This document shows, in pieces, positions 1 through 9,940 of a stretch of 64,000 nucleotides of DNA. Positions within the stretch are counted from its first letter, which is position 1. Each line of letters opens with the position of its first letter. The translations under genes were made by a program, and so were the position numbers. The notes below the pieces were generated by a model that had not been told where the DNA came from, did no database searches, and worked only from the letters and a program-made list of their open reading frames with translations. Source of the stretch: Kingdonia uniflora (Eukaryota; Streptophyta; Magnoliopsida; Ranunculales; Circaeasteraceae); the NCBI GenBank assembly GCA_014058105.1, contig JACGCM010001948.1, positions 372,001-436,000 on the forward strand, given 5' to 3'.

Positions 1-2
1 TT

Positions 3-236
3 CCTTTGCCAAACGTGAAGAGCGAAATCTTGTCTATGGTGATCGAGTATTGTGATAACCAACACATGTATGGGACAGATTCCCTTAAACATGACAAGAA
101 ACATCTAGCTGATCTTATTAATGCTGGAGATTATCTTCAAATTGAGCTTGTACGAGATCTGCAGGATTTTAAACATGGCACAAGATCAAAAACCGAAGTA
201 GTGGGAGAGACTTACAGTGTTGATTTGTGGTCTTAG
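3..236 (+). pseudogene. SKP1-like protein, 3' part of gene (partial)
   Basis: The frame is open from the window edge to a TAG at 234-236. The first residues read PLPNVKSEILSMVIEYC, which fits the conserved stretch of SKP1/ASK proteins, the adaptor subunit of SCF ubiquitin ligases that links cullin to F-box proteins. A second block (HLADLINAGDYLQIELVRDL) matches the DLILAANYLNIKGLLDL region in position and pattern. The usual C-terminal helices ending in an NxWAFE-type sequence are missing: after the LQIELVRDL block the sequence becomes unrelated and stops. The gene body lies left of the window. It could be a diverged ASK gene or a decayed copy; the replaced C-terminus and the gene fragments beside it favour a pseudogene. 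Confidence 0.6.
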
Positions 237-983
237 CGACTCCTAAATAGTTTTGTATTTCTACTCGTATCTCAAGTTTTTGATTTAAAGTTATTTGTAA
301 CCAAAATTTGAGGCTTTTTAGAGTTTATAATCGTAATCACTCTTAGGAATTTATCAATAATGCATAGAAATGAAGTTGTTATAAGTAGTTGCTGGTCATT
401 TTATCCTCGAACAAATTACATAAACCTTGGTATCCTGTTAATAAGTTATTATAAGATTTTTTACTTGTTGATGTCACACACACACAAATTCTAATAGTTA
501 TATGCTTGTAGAGTAAGTCTCTTCAGTTGAATACCTCAACTCACATTTATAATTTGTGTTTAAGTCGCATAGATGAGACTTAAATACAAAGGTCTTTGAT
601 GAGCATAATCTAAATGCATTTTGTTCGAAACTCTTGTGAGTTTAAGAGGCAAATATATCCAAGTTGTTGAGCTTTCGTTCGAGAGATTCGTCTAAAATGT
701 AGAAACAACTTAGCTCCTGATTTAATATAAAGTTTTGAAGTTGTAGGGGGTGGTAGAGTAATCATACATCGACTATCGTATTAAAATTTGAAGCAGATAG
801 CCTATACACTTATTTTATTGATGATGGTTGAAACTATGACGATGTGGGTTTTAAGATCTGTCATGTGAAGGAGGGATTTAGCTAAGGCTCGAGTGGTTCT
901 TTTGAAAGCAACCACGGTGGAAGCAATCATCTTGATATAATATATGCGACCATGTTATATTGGTCTTCTTCCTACAAAATTAT
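237..983. other. AT-rich non-coding stretch
   Basis: No convincing coding frame, RNA gene or element end was recognised here. It separates the SKP1-like tail from the SPT5 fragment and contains a short CA run near 478. Confidence 0.5.
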
Positions 984-1256
984 GAAGCTCTTGAAAGAAG
1001 AATTCAGGCTAGATATGCAAAGTCTAGCCACACTGATTATGACGAGGAGGCCACTGATGTTGAGCAACAAGCGCTTTTGTCGTCTGTTAAGGACCTAAAG
1101 TTGTCTGATGCAAAAATGCATAGATATAGGACCTGAACTCCAAATCAGATCTGCCATTTCCCTTGATCATCTGAAGAAGTATATTTACATTGAAGCAGAC
1201 AAAGAAGCTTATGTGAAGGAGATACTTTTTAATTCAAAATATCGAAAAAATATATA
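984..1256 (+). pseudogene. SPT5 transcription elongation factor fragment
   Basis: The translation begins EALERRIQARYAKSSHTDY and continues DEEATDVEQQALLSSVKD; after a frameshift it goes on with HLKKYIYIEADKEAYVKE. These are hallmarks of plant SPT5, the DSIF subunit that travels with RNA polymerase II, at the start of its NGN domain. About 25 residues of the NGN core are missing between the two blocks, and the frame then ends at a TAA. Only one or two exons are present, so this is a fragment. A second, closely similar copy sits at 37953-38195, inside a larger duplicated segment. Confidence 0.75.
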
Positions 1257-1900
1257 ACTTTAAACTGGCAAAACCATTTTTTCAAAAATGGTCAGAAACA
1301 GTGCTATGAAATGGCTTGGTTTCATGGTTTCACCAATATCAAATGTTCGGAAAGAAAGTGTACGGAATATTTCAAATATGAAAGTTTCAGACAACAAACC
1401 AATTTGGAATATTACCTAACTGGGAAGCATCAAGTTCATTTGGCGTTAGGGTTTCTTTTGATAATGTTTGACGAACTAGTTTTGTTTCTAAAATCATATT
1501 CAAATTTGTCATTCTTTTATGAGAGAATGTTTAATCTTTTGTGATTGACATTTACTCTAGTTCTAATGCATACCTTTTACTCAGGCTTGCAAGGGTTTGA
1601 GCAATATATATAATCAGAAAGCATTTGTCACACATTTTATCTACGTCCACAACCTATAAGACAAATAAGTATGAAAATTAAGAGAACAATAATTGAAATT
1701 CTATTATGGTATTTAGAGAGTTATATATAGATTGTTGAGCCTTCGCTAGAAACATACCAAGAATTAATAAGATTTTTTTTATCTACTTGTGTCTCTATGT
1801 GTGTGTGCTTGATAGATGCTTGCTAGGATTTACTTACAACAAAAACTAACTAAATCATTTGGCATTTTTGGGATAAAGCCATTTTATTCACATTAACTGA

Positions 1901-1908
1901 ATGATATG
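1901..1908. repeat. hAT target-site duplication, left
   Basis: ATGATATG directly precedes the element end and recurs exactly at 4836-4843. Eight base pairs is the length typical of hAT transposase. Confidence 0.95.
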
Positions 1909-2136
1909 TAGGGATGGCAATGGGGCAGATTTGGGGCGGGGGAGCCAATACCATCCCCATCCCCGCTTAAGTTTCCACCTCCCATCCCCGCCCCGAACCC
2001 CATTTAAATTAAGCGGGGATCCCCGAATCCGCCCCACTTAAATAAGTTCCATACCATCCCCGCCCCATTTAGCTTATTAAAAAAATAGTTTATAGCATAT
2101 TCTGAAGAAAAAAAAATAGGACCAAGCAAGGACATT

Positions 2137-2280
2137 ATGAATAAGCAGTTTGCAGCATTACATATTCGATATTCTGAGCAAGCAATTTACGGCAGCATTA
2201 CAGGCAGTTTACAGCAGCATAACAAGCAGTTTACAGCAGCATTACAAGTAGTTTACAGAAGCACCAAGTGTGAACCAGCC
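2137..2280 (+). repeat. Short degenerate tandem repeat inside the hAT element
   Basis: About five imperfect copies of a unit of roughly 21-24 bases built on 'gcagtttacagcagcatta' follow each other. They lie just inside the left subterminal region and look like element-specific filler, not coding sequence. Confidence 0.55.
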
Positions 2281-2599
2281 ATCTGGATGCAAAGAGTTCA
2301 TGGCCATTGCAGCTTCCCTGAAACGTAACCAAAGATATTGTTTATGTGACAACAAACTAAAGAAAGAGATATACTTGCACTTCTCTCAAGATGGAAAACA
2401 CAAACGTCATGCGGGGTGGTGGTTCTACAGTACCATCAAGAACACATAAGAAACCCATAAGGGTTCCTAAGGGCACCGATTAGTGTCAAAGTACAGAACA
2501 TCAGTGTTTTTGCATTACCAAAGACATTACATTATCCATAAAGATCTAACATAAGGTGAAAGCTGAAAAGAATGAATTTAAAAGCAAGTAGATAATAGA

Positions 2600-3480
2600 G
2601 TGCCAAGGCAGATCATACCAAAGAACTTTAGACACCACGTTGTTCCCCTTATTGTATGCACTGCGAGCTAGAGACCCCTGTCGATGAAACAAGGGAATGA
2701 GAGGAAAGTAAACAGACATTCCTGGTTGGTCTGAAAGAAGTGAAGTACCTTAGCTCGAGCAGATCTGTTGTTTGATACTTCCAATGCTTTTTCATAGTGA
2801 GCATTATTGTTTGTAACATCGCCAAAGGAGCACCTGAAAAAGATATAAAAGACAATTGATTATAAGAGTACAAATCCTTCTAGTTTTACAAATAAAATAC
2901 AAATCAAAGGAGTGAAAGTTATAATGCAAAGAAGATAATATGTGTGATCAGAGACACTTGGGAACAAAAGAAGTATGCATGAATGAATGTAATCTTGAAT
3001 TTTTTTCTTCCTTTTCAAGATCGAAAATTCAAATCCAAAAATGGACAGAAAACTATGTTCGATTTATTGAAATTACATACCATAGTCTTGGATCATTGGG
3101 CATTTCACATAAACGTGTCTTGATGAGTTCAACGGTCGCTGCCTTTTTCTCTAACAGACTGTCATGTGACACCATGATCACATAAGTTGATAAGAAAACA
3201 AATGAACAAGACTCAAATATTCGAAATGGTTCAAGCCTTGAGTCATGAAAGCATACCAGTAGCACTGTATTAAATCATCACATAGCTCCAGCTCCTCAAA
3301 TATCTTAAGAGCATCTCCTATCATACCCACCAAAAGTTGACCATACTCTATAGAAGACCAAAAAATGCAATAAAAACATATAGTTGTCTGAGACAATAGA
3401 TAAAGGAATTATCGTCAAGACCGCAAAAGAAGATGACACTGTAAGCAAGAACATACTTCCTCAATGCTGGAATAGTAGGT
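2600..3480 (-). pseudogene. Captured fragment of TTC27-like tetratricopeptide repeat gene
   Basis: Read on the minus strand, four successive exon-like blocks match the plant TTC27 homologue, a TPR protein. Block 1 (about 3370-3258) is EYGQLLVGMIGDALKIFEEL followed by ELCDDLIQCYW; block 2 (about 3160-3070) is LLEKKAATVELIKTRLCEMP plus NDPRLWY; block 3 (about 2834-2755), read one frame away from the longest open frame, is GDVTNNNAHYEKALEVSNNR; block 4 (about 2670-2610) is SLARSAYNKGNNVVSKVLW. The blocks are separated by intron-like AT-rich spacers, so genomic DNA rather than mRNA was captured. The piece lacks the N-terminal two thirds and most of the C-terminal TPRs. It lies downstream of, and on the same strand as, the SKU5-like fragment. 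Confidence 0.8.
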
Positions 3481-3537
3481 ATAACAAGACATGAACTCTT
3501 CCATCACTCATTTGAGATGTATTCAACGTTGTTTGCG

Positions 3538-4405
3538 AAGTGGTTCCTGTTATACCAATCACCAATCATGATAGTGAAATCTCCATCAGGTGTCCCGAAA
3601 GGAATAGCGATCACATCACGATTATTAACGATAATACCACCATATCCACCCGCCACTCTCTGAAAATTATTCGAAGGAAAGTAAGAGAAGCTTCCAATCT
3701 GGTCCTTAACCTGGAACTGGTATGTCCAGTTCCATGATGTTGGAATTGAACAATTAGTTCCAAGAACACCGTCTTGCCACGAATTACGACGGTGTTGAAT
3801 ACCATTCCTACCATAACAAATAAATTTCCCATCGTCACTAATCTTCCGTAATAAACAGAGGCATAAGTGATGAATCTTACCATGTTATTAGAAGTTCCTC
3901 ATCCAAATTGTTAGTTACATTGACAACCACATTATTATTTGTAGTCACATTAACAATAGGACCAGGAAATTTCTTGTTAATTGCTATAACCTGCAACAAC
4001 ACCAAAATGTACTAGTTGTTATTAACTCACCCCAAACTCTAAATTACTCTATCACACTTTATATTAACTATAAGGACACAATACTAAAACCCAATTCAAA
4101 AAAACATGACCCAGATCGCAAATCATGAAAAATCACAAAACCCCAAAAACAAATAAAACCCCATTAAAACCAAATACCATACTAATTTCAGCAGATCTCT
4201 AACAAAACAATGTACTAAGAGAGATAACACAACAATGATAAATCACTAAATATACCTGTTGTTTAACACCCAAAGGAGCAGCAGTGATGTATGAAACATC
4301 CCAGTCATAGTAAACAAAAGGATCTCCAGCAAAACAGAGAGTCAAAAATGACGAAATGTAGATCAAACAAACCACAGACAAAGATCGTAACAACAACAAC
4401 CCCAT
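3538..4405 (-). pseudogene. Captured 5' part of SKU5-like monocopper-oxidase gene
   Basis: Three exons of an SKU5/SKS-type multicopper-oxidase-like gene are preserved. Exon 1 (4405-4256) encodes 50 residues: a signal peptide of about 26 residues, then GDPFVYYDWDVSYITAAPLG. Exon 2 (3990-3881) gives VIAINKKFPGPIVNVTTNNN. Exon 3 (3807 to about 3538) gives HRRNSWQDGVLGTNCSIP, later GGYGGIIVNNRDVIAIPFGTP and ends near GDWYNRNHF. All splice junctions are canonical GT-AG and the reading frame stays open through the three exons. SKU5 proteins are secreted, GPI-anchored cell-wall proteins affecting directional growth; the rest of cupredoxin domain 1 onward is absent here. After exon 3 the sequence runs into a stop and then the TTC27-like exons. 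Confidence 0.85.
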
Positions 4406-4620
4406 CTTTCACAGGAGGCAAATGTGCGTTTAATTTACAGAGAGAATAAAGAGGAGGATTTGAGACTTGAGAGATTGGTGTGCGAATGTAAGGGTTTGAG
4501 ACTTGAAAGATTGGAATAGATCAGATACAGAGAGAGAAGAGGATTTGAGACTTGAGAGCTTGCGACTGCCGTGTGAATGTTAGGGTTTCTAAATTCTAAT
4601 AATACTTATATATAAGGGTA
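4406..4620 (-). promoter_or_regulatory. Captured promoter and 5' UTR of the SKU5-like gene
   Basis: Minus-strand sequence upstream of the ATG at 4405 contains a TATA-type motif (CTTATATATAAG, 4605-4616) about 200 bp away, followed by a CT-rich leader. The leader contains an imperfect duplication: the 'ggatttgagacttgagag' block occurs at about 4457 and again at about 4542. This suggests the element carries a transcription start region, not only coding pieces. Promoter activity is inferred. Confidence 0.5.
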
Positions 4621-4835
4621 AGGGTATAATAGTAAAAGTATTGATTAATATTTAGTGGGGCGGATGCGGGGCGGATAACGGATTTTATCCTAGCAGTCCC
4701 AAATCCGCCCCGATCCCCGACGGATTTCGGATAGCCTATACCATCCCCACCCTCATACCCGGTTAGCTCATACCAAATTTACCCCGTTCGGGGCGGGGCG
4801 GATCCCCAGCGGGGCGGGGCAAATTGCCATCCCTA

Positions 4836-4843
4836 ATGATATG
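4836..4843. repeat. hAT target-site duplication, right
   Basis: ATGATATG, identical to 1901-1908. Confidence 0.95.
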
Positions 4844-4949
4844 GCCTTTAAGCTAAAACTAGCTTCTTGCCAAATGATTTGGCTTTAATTCAGAACTAAT
4901 CGAGAGTCCAATAATTTGGCATTTCCGGAAGAAGAAATTTCAGTCCTCT

Positions 4950-5215
4950 CTTAGAACTCGCCTTTATATCATTCCAACCCGCAATCTACAATAGCTGAAT
5001 TTGAGCAATTTGTTAGAGATAGATGCAAATCTGGGATAGAAGAACGCGATTCCTCTTTTCATTCCCATGATTCCAACCCACAATCTACAATAGTTCATTT
5101 TGAGCAATTTGTGAGAGATTGTTCGATAACGAGGTATTGTAGATTGTGGGTTGGAATGATGGGATAGAAGAAGCAATGGGTTTGTTTCAAATGCGACCAT
5201 CGCAATTGATTAAGG
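4950..5215. repeat. Local repeat block: direct plus inverted copies
   Basis: The motif 'attccaacccacaatctacaa' occurs at about 4972 and 5073 in direct orientation and, as its reverse complement, at about 5136-5156. Each is linked to a 'gagcaatttgtgagagat' block. A single-copy version is present at about 38570-38620 in the duplicated segment, so the extra copies arose here. Confidence 0.65.
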
Positions 5216-5264
5216 TACCAAGTGTAACATTGTTAGGTTCTCTTTCAGTCAATTGTTTTTGTTA

Positions 5265-5480
5265 CTTGGGTAAGCTTAATTTCGGGAGGGCTTTTCAAGG
5301 AGAATAGGGTAGAGAATGCAATCGAGTTGTTACTTGTGAATCTGTTGTTGATGGGTAAATAAATTACAACCCCAACATTGTAGTTTATAGTACCTTTATC
5401 GGCAGGTCTTTATTTACAGCTCCTTAATTTTTTGTTTCTAACCAGCTCCCTAATTCATGGTATTTTGGATGACGTTGACA
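5265..5480 (+). pseudogene. RFL-type PPR gene remnant
   Basis: Short pieces are recognisable by comparison with the remnants at 14262 and 38700: GLFKENRVENAIEL after a deletion, a block that reads NPNIVVYSTFIG, and SSLIHGILDD. These follow the 35-residue PPR pattern of restorer-of-fertility-like proteins, which bind organellar RNA. Stops and deletions rule out a functional product. Confidence 0.5.
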
Positions 5481-5489
5481 ATTGTGGAA

Positions 5490-5930
5490 TTTCATTGTAC
5501 CATTTCCTTGACATAACAATTAACGTCTTCCCACATACCTCGAATGTCTTTAAACAAGTTCTGCACAAAATATTTAGCTTTGGAAGGCTTATGTCCTTCT
5601 CTGATTTGCAGTGGATAACCTGCATTGAAGATGGTATTATAATTGTTAACTCTTCTGGCGAAGAGACAACTACAGTATGAATTTAATTGGTGAATCAAAT
5701 ATTACAGCAACAAAAAAAATGTTCATGAAATATCTTCATTTTATTTGTATGACTAACCTGTTGTGGAACTAGCCACAAGTTTTCTGGCTGTTCTTTTCCT
5801 CAATGCCAGACTTGAAGAATCTTTCTCTGAGAACTTGGAGAACATCTTTTATTTTGGCATCCTTAACTGACAATAACACCATGGCATGATAGAGTAGCTC
5901 TCCCATTTACAAAGCAGTACGAGATTTAGC
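5490..5930 (-). pseudogene. Unrecognised coding remnant, minus strand
   Basis: Two open blocks on the minus strand look protein-like but were not assigned. One (5698-5492) contains GYPLQIREGHKPSKAKYFVQ. The other (about 5905-5770) reads MGELLYHAMVLLSVKDAKIK followed by DVLQVLRERFFKSGIEEK, an amphipathic helical pattern. An intron-like spacer lies between them. The copy of this segment at 38-39.4 kb lacks this part. Confidence 0.3.
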
Positions 5931-6832
5931 TGGTGGAGTTTCAAGTGGCCTGAAACAAACAAATAAGGTGTCAGCTGCAAGGGTGACTACATGTGTAAGT
6001 AAACACTATCCAGTGTCTACAACTGATTTTTTTTCTTCTTCAAACAGGCACATTTAATCCATTTTTGTGGGCATATTATTTATTTGTGAGCTCTTTGCAA
6101 TGACTCGGAAAAGTGAGCGAGGTCCTTAATTTTCCATTAATGTCAAAGAAATGACAAAGGCGGAGTCATCCACTGCCAGAAATGTAATACCAGACAATTC
6201 TGTCTGCGGTGCATTCAATGGTAATCTATTTATTTCTTCTTCATATTTTGGGTTCGCTATGTGCGTGTGCCGTGTTGCATTGAGCTGCATTTATATTTGT
6301 TGCTATTCTTCAAAGTAAAATATATTTATATTTGGCATATATGTGTGAATGTGTTGCAAAGATACATCTATGGAATTCTAAATTTGTAATCTTAGCACTT
6401 ATTTACTTCGAGGTAGAATAATATTTATAAGAGAGATTTTCAGTTACTTTTCCGTATCCCACTTTAACATATGCAGATGTTTTATGGTGTAAATAACATA
6501 CATATTCTGTAACATATGTAGAAAAATAAAGCAGTTTTTATCGAATTTTGACCAAATGGATAAATGAAACGAAAGGTTTGTAAAATTACCAAATTTTGTG
6601 AAATTTTATACTCACTTAATTTCCAAACTATATCTTACGAGGGATAATGTGGTGAACAGCCGGCTGAAACTGCTATAAGCGTTGCATATTAGCCTTCCTT
6701 ATTAAAAGAAAAAAAGGACTATTATCTGTTATCATGGCAGCCTGGCACTTGATTTCTTATTCTTACACCATTATAAGGTATCCTCAATCCTGTCCAGTGT
6801 GCCGTGGAATTTGCAATACCTTTTTCATGTAG

Positions 6833-6985
6833 GAAATACCAAGCTCGGAGGTGAGAATAACAAGTAGGGATAAAGTGAAGTACTGTCAATATTTGTTACG
6901 TGCACTTATTTCAATTTTGAAGCAGTTTGATCAAGAACAAAAGGTTGAAAAACGTTCGAGGTTAGAATTCAAGGTTAATCCAATA
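6833..6985 (+). pseudogene. Probable exon of a JMJ25-like JmjC histone demethylase gene
   Basis: An open block preceded by a CATGTAG acceptor reads SRDKVKYCQYLLRALISILK then QFDQEQKVEKRSRLEFKVNP. The pattern 'xKVKYxxYLLRxLLPxLKQxxxEQxxEKxxEAKIQG' is found in plant JMJ25/IBM1-type H3K9 demethylases just before their zinc-finger region. Only this one exon is visible and it runs into stops. The assignment is from memory of the family pattern and is tentative. Confidence 0.45.
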
Positions 6986-7361
6986 ACCCATATCTCATTT
7001 GATCTCTTGAGATGAAGGTGTATGAGCAACCCCTAATATATATTTTGATTTCGTCTATCATCACTATAGCATGCACCATTGGTTACATTTTTTGATATTT
7101 TGGGTTTCAGCTAGTCATTTTTATCATGCCTATGCGTGGTTGAAGCTATTCACCCTCCAAAAAGATTATAATAAGAACTTGACGCAGAAGGATTTGCAGC
7201 TAATAGCATCTTCTGTAGTGTTAGCTGCTCTTTCAGTGTCTCCTTATGACCGCTTGCACGGTGCAACTCATTTAGAGCTTGAAAATGAGAAAGAACGCAA
7301 TCTGAAAATGACTAGCCTCATTGGCTTTAATATTGAAGCCAAATGTGAAAGCAGGGAAGGG

Positions 7362-9365
7362 GTAATGTCAAACATGATCATCTTTCAGTTGATTTTTGTA
7401 TGATACTTGCGTGGTTCATAAATTTCATGCTAACACAAGTTGTTTATGTTTTGCAGCTCTCACGGTCATAAATGTCCATGAGATTCTGATAAACAATCTC
7501 TCTGATAACAAAAGTCACGGTCATTGCTTCTCTCGGAACTGGTAAGATTCTGATAAAATATTTATAACATTTTATTAGATTGCGCTTCAATCGATTTTTT
7601 ATGGATGTTCATTAATCATCTTCTACATAAACGTAGTCTACATATGTTAAAAGCTATGGTTTATTGTGTACCAAGCTAGGGGAGAGTTGGGAAACGCTCT
7701 TAGTTGCCTCTTTGACTTCTTTAAACCTTCTAAAGTATTTTCCACGGGTCTAGCAACTCAGAGAAAACCCGTATAAGTAAACAGCCTAATGTGATCTTCG
7801 ACTCTAAACTCATATATATGACTTTGCCATATATGTCAAACATGTAGGAGGCAAGACCCGTTGATTGAATATCTTGCCTTATGTCGGGTCATAATCTCTT
7901 TTGTTGCCAAAAATATTCGGGCCCCCCCCCCCCCCACTCCATAACATTGAACAAAAGCACCCATATGTATCCCAATACCAATCTTTTTTTGTGTAAAGCA
8001 AATAAGAATAGCGTTATTTGGTATCATTGTATGATGAATAAAATATAAGAGGACCGTACTTCTCTTCTGAAGACATATTTCCTAATATAGGCTAAGCCTT
8101 TTTTATCCCATCGAATTGCTACTTTTACATTATCTGGTAATTGATGTAAAGAAGCATAAAACACATTTAAACCAGAGCTAACGAAATTTTCTCCCAATTT
8201 TGACAACTCGCTTCCGTGTATTATTACACTTTTAAGGTATATTGTACTGCAAACCACTCAACCAATATTTTCAAATCGATTTCAGCATATGAGAGGTCTT
8301 ATTTACCACCATTGAACCACCCAAAAATTGCTAAGGTATAGGAGTTATTCATTTAGAGGGGTTAAGAATAGGAGAGGCTATTAGCAGTCATAAAATAGGT
8401 TTTACCGTACATGTGGAATGTGGTTTCAAGCTCATGAAAAAACCATCCCGCATTGAAAGTTTACAATCATGAAACAATGACTCATAATCAAGTAGATACC
8501 CAAAAAAACTGCTGCCATAAAAGATAAATGGTCCATGAATAGGATTCAAAACCACATTGTGTTCATATGTGGTTTGAAGAACCTCATACGGTCTTACCCA
8601 ATAGCCAAGTTGTGAAGTAGCTAGGAACTCCAAATATAGATCACTGGAAGAAAGTAGTCTACTTTCTCAATGACGTAAAACACTTGCAGCTACTGAATTT
8701 CATTTGAGCTTGTGAGACAAAAGATGGATACAAACCCTTACCAAGACCTTGGCTGGGGACTAGTGACATAGGCGAACTAGGAAGTATTGACCATCAAGCC
8801 CCCCTTTACATGTCATAATTTTGGGTAATGTACTAATGTCAATCTTAAGTCCAAGATTTTCACCATTCCTAGTTTGCTTGAGTTCATTCATCATCTCTGA
8901 TCCTAAACAAGTGTTACTTTGGATGTTTTTCCATTTAGCGAAAACACTTGCTCCTTTTTCACTACTCTAGAAGCAACCTGTTTGTTGAAAAGAAAGAAAT
9001 AATGTAGTTTCGCGAAAGGCGATTTTTGATGAAGAAGTAAAGAAAGGCGTTCCAATATGATGAGCGAATAAAGGACCAACCGAAAGGCAATCTCTATATG
9101 GTGAGCATCACAATACATTCTATATCATTTATGAATAACGTAACACCACCATATTCAAAAGTGTCATATAATTGCCTGTAAGGTCGTTCCTCCATAAATC
9201 CGGTACATACAACGTCAAATATTACTGAAGGATAGCTTCAAGATATTAGATATCCAAGCATGGTCATTCTTCATGACGGGAAAGTCAAAAAATAAACTCC
9301 ATATAGTACACAATCACACATGATTTCTTGATTTATACAAACAATCTAAACAAGGTGAAAATACG
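7362..9365. other. Expanded intron of the eIF3a pseudogene, unassigned part
   Basis: This is intron-resident sequence with a poly-C run at 7922-7935. Open frames on the minus strand at 8388-8633 and 8024-8257 look coherent but match no family I recognise. They may be remains of an inserted element. Confidence 0.35.
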
Positions 9366-9622
9366 TGTAATATTTTTCAGTGGAAGTTATTAGTAGGAAG
9401 CTCAAGTATATTCTTGTTAGTATTCTAGATGTGTTTTGAGCCGGTGTTACTTGAAGTATTTGAAAGCAACATTTGGTAGATTTTGAAGAATTAAGGTCAT
9501 CTTTATTCGTCTCATATAGAGGTATTTATACAAAACAACATGAACAATTCAAGTCATACTGAACCTTGCAATCACAATCATCATGCAATAACTCTAAGCA
9601 TACTAGGACTTTTGTTTTAACA
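9366..9622 (-). repeat. Probable 3' LTR of a truncated Ty1/copia element
   Basis: On the minus strand, a TGGGGGAGTG purine tract just after the polyprotein stop is followed by TGTTAAAACAAAAG, the expected start of a 3' LTR at 9622. A TATA-like TTGTATAAATACC follows about 125 bases in. The distal end is uncertain; TGTAATATTTTTC at 9366 (plus strand) would give a TG...CA LTR of about 257 bp. No second LTR was found. Confidence 0.5.
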
Positions 9623-9635
9623 CTCCCCCACAAAG

Positions 9636-9940
9636 TTAGGCGGTTTTTAATAGATGAGTTTGGAGCTCAAAAGCTGGAAGCGATTCTTATAAAGTCCTTC
9701 AGTGAAGATATTTGCCATTTGATCAAGAGTTGTTTAATCATCAGATGCTACAAAGCGAGCCAAATGAGTGCTAAAAAAAACACGTTCGCGAACAAAGTGA
9801 TAGTCAAACTCAATGTGTCATTTACGAGCAGGAAATACCTGATTGTAGGCCATATATTTGATGCTTGGATTGTCATAATAGAGAGAGTGGCAGCCGAGAG
9901 AAGGTCAACTGCTACTCGTAGAGTAGATGAGAAAGCCAAA
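9636..9940 (-). pseudogene. Ty1/copia RNase H domain, C-terminal end
   Basis: The minus strand reads YYDNPSIKYMAYNQVFPARK, then HIEFDYHFVRERV, then LDQMANIFTEGL and a stop: the classic end of copia pol (DNxxAxxxAxNPVFHxRTKHIExDxHFVRE...ADIFTKxL). It has several frameshifts and stops. Everything upstream in pol is absent, so the element is 5'-truncated. It sits in an intron of the eIF3a pseudogene, antisense to it. Confidence 0.8.

Larger units (their letters stand above)
1909..4835. mobile_element. Non-autonomous hAT element with captured host gene fragments (Pack-hAT)
   Basis: The element is 2927 bp long. It starts TAGGGATGGCAAT (1909-1921) and ends with the exact reverse complement (4823-4835), giving perfect 13-bp inverted ends inside an 8-bp target duplication, the signature of the hAT superfamily. 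Both subterminal regions (about 1920-2080 and 4650-4822) are crowded with CCCCGCCCC / GGGGCGG motifs, the kind of repeated subterminal sites hAT transposases bind. No hAT transposase or BED zinc finger is visible. The interior instead holds parts of two unrelated host genes with introns, SKU5-like and TTC27-like, both on the minus strand. Such an element must be moved by a transposase supplied elsewhere. Confidence 0.93.
1009..6420. repeat. Segmental duplication, copy A (interrupted)
   Basis: Sequence from about 1009 to 1800 and from about 5057 to 6420 reappears in the same order and orientation at about 37950-39470. Shared parts include the SPT5 fragment, an AT-rich block ending with a ctacttgtgtctctctt-like stretch, the repeated 'attccaacccacaatctac' block, PPR remnants, and the stretch starting 'gagatttagctgg'. 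In this copy the two halves are separated by the hAT element and its flanks. Confidence 0.7.

Noticed and set aside
5492..5698. Plus-strand frame at 5432-5680 as a gene
   Set aside because: It overlaps PPR remnant text at its start and then runs antisense to a better minus-strand block; no family match.
8388..8633. Minus-strand frame with CCGTATGAGGT and CATGTACGGT, text similar to domain V of organellar group II introns
   Set aside because: In real domain V these are about 20 bases apart and pair with each other; here they are separated by roughly 200 bases and no other intron parts are present.
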